From contig JAPVLO010000003.1 in assembly GCA_027257055.1 (NCBI GenBank), forward strand, positions 14,697,501 through 14,761,500: 64,000 nucleotides of DNA, written 5' to 3'. The DNA comes from Cephalopachus bancanus (lineage: Eukaryota; Chordata; Mammalia; Primates; Tarsiidae). The translations under genes and the position numbers were made by a program. Below, piece after piece: positions 39,001 through 51,000 of this stretch (the stretch's first letter is position 1; each line of letters opens with the position of its first letter). The notes beneath the pieces were generated by a model. The model was not told the DNA's origin, did no database searches, and saw nothing but the letters and a program-made list of their open reading frames with translations.

Positions 39001-42000
39001 ATTAGGTAATTATAGGTTTATGCATATTATTTAAAAGACTTTATATTCCTTCTATATATAATTGCAACTAAAGTACCAAAGCTGAAGAGTATGAAGGTTA
39101 AGTAATCCCATATCTTAAGGGAGTCCCTAAAGATAGATAAACCAGTAGGAGGCTTCCATACAAATGGTTGAAATGGTCCTGTACCCCTAGCACTCATGAC
39201 CAGCCCACATTAGAAGAGATTTTGTGGAAATAGTAGCATTCACTTGGGTGGAGTATTGGGACATTCCCCCTCCCTTCTTCTCTGGGAGGAGAAGAAGGGG
39301 GATGACTGCCTCAAATCAAGTGACTGGGCTTCAAACAACCACTCATAAGACATTGGGAGGGGGTAAGGATGACATTGGGAGCGGGTGGAGATACTTGCAG
39401 AAAGGAGAGACCAGCATCCTATTCCCAGGCTGGATGCTTGCTGGGCAATAGAAATGCATAGATTCACCCTAACATGGTGAGTGATGGCTAAAACTGGCAC
39501 CCATCCTTTGGAGTTTAGGGGCATACATGAACACAGACAGGTGAATGTAGACAGCTTCTCTCCGCCCTAGTGAATGTTGAAGGCAGGAGGCTTGTTCAAG
39601 TACTATGGGAAGACTAGAAGGAGGAGAGAGAATTCTGACCATGCATTAGCTTGCATTCTCATTCTTTGGCAGGGTGAAGACATGTAAGCCAAGGGGGAAG
39701 ATAACAGTACTTGAGTTGTTCTGCCTATACTATGTTCTAGAGATTTTAAGAGATGTGGGATGTATCACAGGACCTGGAGCTGGGCAGGGGAAAGAGTAGG
39801 CAGAACAGGTACTGCCAGAGTCTCCATGTCAGGGAACTGAATGGGGGTAGGAAGATGCTTCTACGGAGCCTTCTGCAGAATCTATATATGAACTCGATGA
39901 CAGAGCCAATATTTGGATGTTTGCGTCTCAGGGTGCATCAGCAGTATAGAGAGGATCACACAGCATTAATTAAATGAAATACTTTTAAACTGTTCCTCAA
40001 AAGTGCTTCTTTCCCAACTGAATTAGTTTCCTACTGTTGGCATAGCAAATTCCTACACATTTTGCAGCTTAAAAACAACACAAATGTATTATCTTATAGT
40101 CCTACAGGTTAGAGACACTGATGGGTCTTACCCCATCTCAAAATCCGTAGTTTAATTGAATCTGCAAAGTCCTTTTGCTATGTAGGGAAATATATTCACA
40201 GCTTCTAAGGACTAAGACGAGACTATCTTTGGGGTTGCCATTTTTCTGTGTATCCACCAGCCTTGACCTTACAGAAGCCAGAAACAGAAGTGGAGGAGAT
40301 ACAGAAGGAATAAAAGAGTATTCTCTCTTCTCCCTCTCCAAGTCATTCAAGACAGCTCTGAACTACTGGAGGAAAAATATTTGAAGTGGATACAGGATTT
40401 AAGCTTTTATTTAGGTAGCAGGACTCTTCTTTTTAATTCCCGAGAGTGAGTTTTAATTATGGAAAGAAACTACTGGTGTACCCCAGAGCAACCGAAGCAT
40501 GTGATTCTAGAAAAATAGTTATTTTCTATTGGTGCCTTTCCTAGTTCAGACCATTCAAAATGAGTTACACAATTATAATTTTGATCACATTGTACATCTA
40601 ATTTAGCATTCTACTTTCTACCAAGAAATATCCAATTTTGAGAATTTTCTTGGGGTCTAATCAGAGATAAAAACAAAGAGTTAGTATGAGGATGTTCACA
40701 GCAGCATAGAGTTGTTTCCTTTCTTTTCTTACCCGCTTTTGAGTTCATGATCTATTATTACAATAAACTATTTTTGTTAATAGTCTAAACTGCTTTGCTT
40801 CTTTTTCTTTAAATACTCTATACTACAGAGAAATCCATCTATCTATGTTTTTTATGCCTGTACCAGAAAATCATATCACTTGGGAGATGTTCACAAAATA
40901 GTATAGCTAAATCTCTACAAGTTTATGATCACCAAGCTCAAATGGGCCCCACCACTAGCCAATAGTTATACTGTAATTTCTCTGGTCTGGTCTCTTTCCT
41001 CGTCAGAATGAATTTTTTCAAAACATCTCCATTCTCCTCAAACTTCAAAACTCTCCCTTAATTCATTTAATTAGGCTTTGGGTATGATTACTTTCTGAGC
41101 AGGAGCAATACACAATGGATTGTCACCTCTTTTTCATGTATATTAAACTTCTCCATCTCAACTGGCTCTTTCTTTTCTATTTTTATTCTTTTGAGCACAT
41201 TTAAGGTCTTCTGCTATGTGGTAAGCTGAATAATGCCCCAAGATGTCTAAGTCCTAATCCCTGGAACCTGTGAATGCTAGCTTACATGGCCAAAGGGACT
41301 TAGCAGGTATGACTAAATTAAGAATGTTAAAATGGAGATACTATTTTGAATTATCCAGGTGAGCTCAGTGTAATCACAAACATCCTTAAAAGAGGGAAGC
41401 AGGAGGGTTAGAGTAAAATGAAAGGGGTGTGGTGATGACAGCAGAAGTTAGAGTAAATGCAGCCGTGGCCCAAGGAATGTGGCCGCCTCTAGCAGCTGGA
41501 AAAGGTAAGGATGGATTTTTCCTCAGTGCTCCCAGAAAGAATGAATGCATGACTTTAGGATCTCTGCCCAGTTACCCAGGAACAATACCAATGTGCAATG
41601 TCCACATGGTCTTCTCACTCTTTGACCTAAAGTTAAGAGTATTTAGTCAAGTCTAGCAATTCCTACTCCACGGAATCAGTTGAGTTCTTAGTGAATTCTT
41701 AACATCTTCACATTTTTACATTCCCATAATAATTTCTGTCATGATTGAGGACTGGTAGAATGGATGCCTATTCTCATTTTCCCCAGAAATCTCCGTGATT
41801 ATAGTGATTTTTGACTTACAAATGGTTTTAATCATTCAATCCATCTACTGGAACATTTTGTTTTGTTTATTCCCCTCAATCTTAGAAAAAAAGAAAGCCA
41901 TTGAATGGAAACACCCCTCAACCTCTTATCCCCACCTAATTTATGAACTAAATGATGTTAACACTCTTCTTTCCTTTTCCCCCACAATGATACATGAAAG

Positions 42001-45000
42001 ACATTGCTCTTCTCAAGTCTAACTTGAATCCTTCTCCTATCCTCTGAACTCCTTCCCATCAGTCTAATTCCTTTTATTTTTATTTTTTATTTTTTGAGGT
42101 GGAATCTTACTCTTTAGCCCAGGCTGGAGTGCAGTAGCACATTCATGGTCACCCCAGTATTGACTTGCTGGGCTCCAGCGATCCTTCTGCCTCAGCTTTC
42201 CAAGTAGCCAGAACTACAGGTGTGTGCTATCACACCTGGCTAATCACATCAGTCTTCTTAAAGACCTCACATTAGTTCTCTCTCCTCTATTTTCATCTTC
42301 ATCCTATCTACTAGAACTATTCTGTCTTAAACAAAATATGTTCACATTTATTTTATACTAGAAAAGACAACCCAAATCTCTCTTGAATCCATCACCCTAC
42401 AGGAATTATCATTTTCTCTTTCTTCTTTACAATCTAGCTTCTTGAAGAAAATTTCACATTCTTTAGCAAACTATGATCTGTTTTCCACATGCACACTCAA
42501 TTAAAACACAACTCATTAAGGCCAGTATGAAGTTTCTGGATACTAAATCTAATGTACATCTGTCAGCCCCCATGCAACTTGGTTTTATACTAGTATATGA
42601 CATACTTGGCCAGGGTCTCCCCTTTGGCATGAAATATTCTCTTCCCTTAGCTTCATGGTGGCAACATTTTCCAGTCTTTTCCTTCTCTTATGCACTAATT
42701 CATCTGTTAAATGTTGATCTTTCTCAGGATTTATCTCTGTTACTTTCTTTAACCTGTACATCTACTTTGAGCAATCTCATCCACTCCAGTGTCATCAGAT
42801 GTAGTCTGTACGGTGACAATCTGCAGATCTATGCCTATAGCATCCATCTCACTATGGAGCCTCCTCTATGTGGCTCTATTTGAATGGGATGGGGGACTTT
42901 TCTTTCACACAATGTCTGTGTTTATGAATGTGAGACAGAGAATAGATGTCCCATAGATTCTCAGGTAGTTGTTTGGTCTTCTGTGATCATGTACAGTACA
43001 TGGAACCCTATAAGCCAGAGCATACACTGCCTACTGAGAACATCCTCCCTTCCTATATTCACTCCTATCATATGTGAAAAGCTTTTCCTAAATGACTACA
43101 CATTCCTGGATGCAATGTATAGCTAGTTCTCCATATTCTTGTAGCTATACTGTACTGTAGAAATGGAAATAATTGAGTAGGGTAACAAAAAGCAAATGAC
43201 TGGGTTAGGAAATTTGGGGTCAGTCAATGAATATAACTTGGGCCGCATGAATGGTACACAAGGAGTGAATGCAAAAAGGAGGTCCTAGTGGAAATGTCAC
43301 ATATAAGAGACTGCTCAACACCCACATCATTTATGGTACACTTAGCTCTAGAAGTTGATTATAAGTATATTCAGCACAATTACCAGATAATTATTGCTTT
43401 GGTGTTCCTCTTCCTACTCTCCACTCCAATATATCCTGGCTGACACAACTTATACATATCTACATGCAGATGTGAAGACAATATACTATTTAAGGGTGTG
43501 TTCAAGTATGTGAATACTAACAATGTAGATTCAAGAGGAAGTTAAATTTCTAAATAAACTCTTTTCCCAGAATCTGATGAATGATTATCTCAAGCTACTA
43601 TACGTATGAAATTAAAACACAGTACTCTGAATAATGCTGGACTTAGAAAACCTTGAACAGAAATACTGATTTTATCTCCTTCAGATTGGCCAATATGCAA
43701 TCATTTTGAGTGCATATTTCAAAAGACACGTTCATAAGTAGGAATTAGGATTGATTCCTCATATTTTCTTAAATGAGTTTCAGAGCCTGATAAGGAGCAG
43801 AGTAGAATTAGTAGATACAATAATATAACAAATCTATAGAACGAAAAGTTTCCAATATTGAGATTTTTGTTTGAGATTTCTCATTATAAGCTCAAGATTG
43901 ATTACTTTTCTATCTGATAAAGCATTAATATTTATGAGTAGAGTATATATATATAAAGAGTATTATCATTAGCATATTAATAGATCTTCAACATCACACA
44001 TATTTGCAGTATATTTAGAATCCATTTGAAAAATGATGCAAACAATGGCACAAAACTTACTTTTTCACCAGAGTTGTCTTTAGCTATTGGGACTTGCCAG
44101 GAAATATTAGCAGAATCTTGCTGTTCCTGAGTCTTAGCCTCTATGTCCTTGGGACAGTTGATTTGAGGAACCTCCACATCTAACTCAGAAAGTTCACAAA
44201 TTTATTAATACACTGACATGTCATTCTAAGTCATTTAAGAAAGAAGTAAAAAATATATTTATGTTACTACTTTGTGACTTTTTTTTTATAACCCAGTTAC
44301 TGATTGACTTGGAATATGCAACTTCCTTTCGATAACTTATTCAGCAAAGCTTACGAGGCCCTCTCCTGACTTGGTACCTGCTGTCGTCTTAGCCTCATTT
44401 CTTCCAGTTCTCTTGCTAGAATTCACTCTCCACATTCAATTACTGTCAGGCTTATGAAAAACCATGGTCTTTTAAAAACATTTTTAATCCTGGGCCTTTG
44501 CCCATGCTCTTTTATTTGCCTGAATTAGTGCCCTCATCCTCCCTTTACTTGGAAAACTACTACTTGTCCTTTAATTCTAAGCTTAGAAACAAGCTCCTCA
44601 GGAAGCTCTTCCTGACTCTCCCAGTCTGGTAAAGAAGCTCTCTCCACATATTCCCATAATCCACTGGACTTTCCAACCATGAAACTCAACATGCCATTTT
44701 GAAATTGAATTTTCTCCCCCATCAGAATTTATATTATAAATTCTTTGAAGGTCAGGATATATCTTGTCTTGTCTTACAAAGTACCAGGCATATAATAAAT
44801 ATATATAAATATAATAGATATAATAAAGCTTGATACTTTTTAAATGAAATATAGGCATAAAAATGAACGTTGACTGTGGTAGGAAGGAACTATACTTGAA
44901 AACAAGGATGTCAAGGAGAATTAATTAGCAGTACTGAAAAGTACTGTCAAAATAATAAATTAAAGCCAATGATGTTTTTTACAGTGTGAAACTTTATAGT

Positions 45001-48000
45001 ACAGATTGAATTCGATGTGGTAATAATACACAGTTCCACATCGGTCTGGGTGAAGAACAGTGATGTTCTAATATAATAGGATATAAATCCTTTACTCTAA
45101 GTTAGGCTAAATTAGGTCTTTTGTAACTTGTCATTGAATATATCCAAATTGATTTTTTAAAATTTTATTTTATTTTAAAGATTTGGGGTTCAATTCAGGA
45201 TTAGGAATACAAGTGATTATTGGACAGGTAAAGTTTGGACCTCACTTTGGGCCCCACTCTGCCTGGTTTGAGATCAGGTACCTTATTGATGAGGCGTGCC
45301 CCCCGCCCACCCAGGAAATTTCCCACTACTGTCAATACCTTTCTGCATCCAAACTGATTTTATTGTGTGTCATATCTTCTTGTTTCTTTAGCATTGTATT
45401 TACTTTACATTTTCTTTTTCTCAGAGAAGTTTATACTTAGATAAGTTTCACCCAAAGGGATACACAGTAGCATATCAACTCAGAAAATACTTTAAAGTAT
45501 TTGATTTTTTATTCATACTTAAATAATAGCTTGACTTGATTTGGAATTTTAAGTTCATATTCTTTTTCTCTTTATATCTTATAGACATTGCTACATTTCA
45601 TTGTGGCATTTAGAGATACAAATGGGAAGTATAAGTGAATATGATTCCACTGTCTTTTGTACAATTTCTCTTTCTCTCTGGAAACTTATTTAAAATGTTC
45701 CCATTAACTCTGTTTCTTAAACATTTCACTAGGAGCAGTGAAAATATGCCAGCTTAATAATCAGGGGTTATTTTTGATCTAAAGATTTAAGCTTTTAGGT
45801 AGCTCAAGGCAACTTTCTTCTACTGGTAGGAAAATTCTTCTGTATCTCTTTTCCTCTCTCCTTTTGGAACTCATTAAATGGGCATTGGGGAGTTTTCATT
45901 TGTATTGTTATCCCTTAACCTTCATCTTTTGGGTTTGATCACCTGGGATATTCAAGCACTTTGTTTATTAGTTTCCATTCTCAGAAAGCTCTCAGTTTGG
46001 GTCTTCAAATTTCTCATATTGTTGTTCCTCACAACACCGACTCCTTCCTCCCCTTCTTCTCTTAAAGGTATTTATGACATTTTTACTTCTAGGAACTCTT
46101 TCTTATTTTCAATAACTCCTTTTTTCACAGCACTCTATTACTGTTGCAGGGAAAATGGCAATGTCCTTTTATGAATGTAATAGGATGCATGTTTCAAGGT
46201 GCTGATATCTTTAAAGAAAAAAAATCAATTCAGTCTTACCTACTCTATATGGACCAGAAACTCCTCAATGATTTTTATCTCCTAATGAAAAATTTACCCG
46301 ATTTTTAGCTTTAATATTATATCCTTTTGTCTATTTTTTCTGTCATTACTTGGCATTTTGTAGTTGGATGTCATAAATCCATACCTCAAGGTGCATATTG
46401 GTAATACCTACCATTTTATCATGGGTTAGCAGCAAAAGTTGCAAAGAGGGGCTGTCATACACCATATTTCATTGTCTAGAAATTTGGTTTTTAACCTGAC
46501 CAGTGCAGAGACCTACCTTTACACACGGCTGTCTGAACTCTGGCACTCCATTTTCCAGAAGTGGTACATCTCACTTCTCTGACTCCAGATAAAATGAATC
46601 CTTGGCGGCAACTTAACTGACAAATCATTCCAGGTTTGGCTGGCTGCTTGCCACAGTTATGGGGTGATATGATGACACCTTTGGGCTTCTGAAAGGTGGA
46701 ACAGTGGCGCTCTATTGTAGAAAATGAGAGAATGTTATTTGCATTCCCACAAATTGAAAATACCTTGGATTCTCTTTACCCCAGAAAAATACAATTATTC
46801 TGCCTTAGGTTTCATATAAATTACTAAATGATAACTACATATGATGTTGAAAGTATGATATGTTATAAATCATGATAAGCTATACCTCTTTAGTTATCTC
46901 TTGTTATTTTGCCAGTGTATCAAAACCTTTAAAAACTTGTAATTGATATTTTAATCAATGCTGATTGTGACATTTTTTCCCTAAGCACTCAAGTTTCTTT
47001 TTTTTTTTCTTTAAAATTTTTAATTTTAAAATTGTGGGGTACAATTCAGGGTTAGCTATACAAATATTCAGTATTCAGGATACCCTTGTTTATGAGGTAT
47101 GCCTCCTCTTTTCCAGGCAGATTCCCACTACTGCCAATCCCACCTCCCCACCTGCCCACCCACCCACAGTTTCCCGCTACTGTCAATCCTTTTCTTAGAG
47201 TATTATGATAGTTGTTCAAGGTCCACTTATGAGTGAGAACATGTGATACTCAGTTCTTTGTTTCTGTGAAAAATCACTCAGTATTATAGACTTTAAGTTC
47301 ATCCAGGTTGCTGTGAAGTTCATGATTTTGTTCTTCTTCATGGTTGCACAATATTCCATTGTGTATGTACCACATTTTTTTTAAATCCAGTCTTCTTTTG
47401 ATGGGCAGCACAGTTGGTTCCATGTTCTTGCTATTGTGAACAATGCTGTGATAAACATACGTGTGCAGGTATCTTTTTTATAGACTGATTTGAGTTCTTC
47501 AGGGTATATCCCCAGTAGGGGGACTGAGGGGTCATATGGAAGGTCGATTTTTAGAACTTTTAGGAATCGCCATACAGTTTTCTCCAGAGGCTGTATTAGA
47601 TTACACTCCCACAGTGTAGAAGTATTCCCTTTTCGTCACATCCTTTTCAACATCTGCTATTTTTTGAGTTATTGATGATGGTCATTCTGATTGGAGTTAG
47701 GTGGTATCTCAGTGTAGTTTTAATTTGCATTTCTTTGATGACTAGTGAGGCTGAACATTTGTTCATGTATCTGTTGGCTACTCATACGTCTTCCTTTGAG
47801 AACTGTTTATTCATATCTTTTATCCACTTTGTAATGGGGCTGTTCTTTTTTTTTCTTTTCAGCACATTTGAGTTCCTTATAGATCCTAGATGTTAGACCT
47901 TTGTTAGACATACAGTTGGCAAATATTTTTTCCCAGTCTGTGGGCTGTCTCCCTGCTCTCTTGATGGTTTCTTTGACTTTGCAGAAGCTTGTCAGTTTGA

Positions 48001-51000
48001 AGAACGGGCATATAGACCAATGGAATATAACTGAGATTCCAGAAGCAAAACCTCAATTTCTCAGCCAACTCATCTTCAACAAAACCTCCACCAACAACCA
48101 CTGGGAAGAGAAGAACTTATTCAGCAAATGGTGCTGGGAAAACTGGCTGACCACATGCAGAAGATTGAAACAGGACCCCTACCTATCCCCATACACAAAA
48201 ATCAACTCTAAATGGATCAGAGAGCTAAACATAAAACCTCAAACTATAAGAACCTTAGAAAATGCAGGAGACACTATTATGGAAATTGGAACTGGCAACC
48301 AATTCCTGATCAAAACTCCAAGTGCCCATGCCATAAGAGATAAGATAGACAAGTGAGACCTTATCAAACTGACAAGCTTCTGCAAAGTCAAAGAAACCAT
48401 CAAGAGAGCAGGGAGACAGCCCACAGATTGGGAAAAAATATTTGCCAACTCTATGTCTGACAAAGGCCTAACATCTAGAATCTACAAGGAACTCAAATTT
48501 CAGCATTTCTGAAAAAAAAAAAAAAAATCAAAGAGCTCCATTACAAAGTGGGCAAAAGATATGAATAGACAGTTCTTAAAAGAAGATGTATGAACAGGCA
48601 GCAGATACATGAAAAAATGTTCAGCCTTACTAGTCATCAAAGAAATGCAAGCTAAAACTACACTGAGATACCACCTAACTCCAATCAGAATGGCCATCAT
48701 CAATAACTCAAAAAATAACAGATGCTGGAGAGGATGTGGTGAAAAGGGAACACTTCTATACTGTTGGTGGGAGTGTAAACTAGTACAGCCTCTGTGGAAA
48801 ACTGTGACGATCCCTAAAAGTTGTAAAAATTGACCTACCGTATGACTCTGTAATCCCCCTACTGGGAATATACCCGGAAGAACTCAAATTACTCTATAAA
48901 AAAGATACCTGCACACATATGTTTATCACAGCATTGTTCACAATAGCAAGAACATGGAACCAAACATGCTGCCCATTAAAAGAGGACTGGATTTAAAAAA
49001 GTGGTACATATTCACAATGGAATATTGCACAGCCATAAAGAAGAACAAAATCATGAACTTCGCAGCAACCTGGATGAAGTTAGCGTCTATAATACTGAGT
49101 GATTTTTCACAGAAACAAAGAACTGAGTATCACATGTTCTCATTCATAAGTGGATCTTGAACAACTATCATAATATCAAAATAGAAGGAATGACAGTAGC
49201 GGGAAACTGCAGGGGCATCGGGGGGCAGAGAGGTGAGATTGGCAGTAGTGGGAAACTGCTTGCAAAAGAGGGGGCACATCTCAACAAGGGTATCTGCACA
49301 ATGAATATTTGTATACCTAACCCTGAGTTGCATCCCATAATTTTAAAATTAAAAAATTAAAAAAAAGAAGCTTGTCAGTTTGATGAGGTCCCACTTCTCT
49401 ACCTTATGTCTTAGGGCATGGGCACTTGGGGTTTTGATCAGGAATGGGTTGCCAGTTGCAATTTCCATAAGGGTGTCTCCTGCATTTTCTAAGCTTCTAA
49501 TAGTTTGAGGTTTTACGTTTAGGTTTCTGATCCATTTAGAGTTGACTTTTGTGTATGGGGATAGGTAGGGGTCTTGTTTTAGTCTTCTGCATGTGGTCAG
49601 CCAGTTTTCCCAGCACCATTTACTGAACACGTTCTCCTCTCCCCAGTGGTTGTTGGTGGAGGCTTTGTCAAAGATGAGTTGGTTGAGAAATTGAGGTTTT
49701 GCTTCTGGAATCTCAATTCTATTCCATTGGTCTATATGCCTGTTCTTGTACCAATACCAGGTTGTTTTTATTATTATAGCTCTATAATAAAGTTTAAAGT
49801 CTGGGAGTGTGATACTGCCTGGTTTTTTTTGTTTGTTTGTTTGTTTTTGCTGAGGGTTGTTTTGGCTACTTGTGGTCATTTATGTTCCCATATGAATTCT
49901 TGTATTGTTTCCAGGTCTGAGAAGAATGTTGCTGGTAATTTGATGGGTATTGTGTTAAATCTGTAGATTGCCTTAGGTAGAATGGACATCTTAACAATGT
50001 TGATTCTTCCAATCCATGAGCATGGAATATTTCTCCACTTGTTTCTGTCATCTTTGATTTCTCTGAGCAGTGTTTTGTGGTTTTCATTGTAAAAGTCTTT
50101 CTGGTTAGGAAGATGCCAAGGTATTTCATTTTTTTGTGCGGCTATTGTGAATGGAATTGTGCTTTTTATTTTGGTTTCTGTTTGTTTATTATTGGTGTAT
50201 AGAAATGTGATTGTCTTTGCACATTTATTTTATACCCTGAGATTTTGCCAAAGTCCTTTACCAGTGCAAGGAGGTTTTTGACAGATTCTCTTGGGTTTTT
50301 GAGGTATAGAATCATGTCGTCTGCAGAAAGGAATAACTTGATTTCCTCTTTTCCTATTTGGATATCCCTGATACCCAAGAAAAATACAATTGTGCTGACA
50401 TAAATTGCTAAATAATAACTACATATTATGTTGAAAATATGATGTATTATAAATCGTGCTAAGCTACCTCTTCAGTTACCTCTTGTTATTTTGTCAGTGT
50501 ACCAAAACCTTGAAAAACTTGTAATTTATATTTTAATAAATGCTGATTGCAACTTTTATCATTTTCTTGTAGCATCTTCATTAGGTTTGCAGAATATTAT
50601 TTTATGCCTTTGAAGTATAAAGTAGTAAATTAGATATCATTTTAAATGGATTAAGTGATATATTTAGCAATCAATCTCTATTTTATGAGCTTTTTGGTGC
50701 TACCTTGAAGCAAGAACATAATGAGAACAGTTTTTATACCTTTCCTAAAATAACTGTGTTATAATTAGAGCCCTGACTGTGATATTATCTTCAGCATAGA
50801 TGAAGAATTTCAAATGAATTAGGCAGAGTGCAGATAGAGTGGAAAATCAAAGTTAAGACAGTGCAGGGAGTGTGCGTGTGTGCCCATGCATATGCCATAT
50901 GCACATTTGGTTGTTGAGACTCTTCTGGCAGCATTGTGCACATATTTAGTCTGTATTTTCCATGTAAGAATAGCTAACATCTCCAGTCTCAGCAACGGCT

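Noticed and set aside
42473..42883. 136-codon plus-strand frame
   Set aside because: No domain, no splice structure, opposite strand to SVEP1 and pyrimidine-rich composition typical of decayed LINE sequence.
47901..49879. Frames of 150-176 codons with L1 ORF2 sequence
   Set aside because: They are pieces of 5'-truncated L1s cut by the nested insertion. No complete ORF1 or ORF2 exists, so no working element is claimed.
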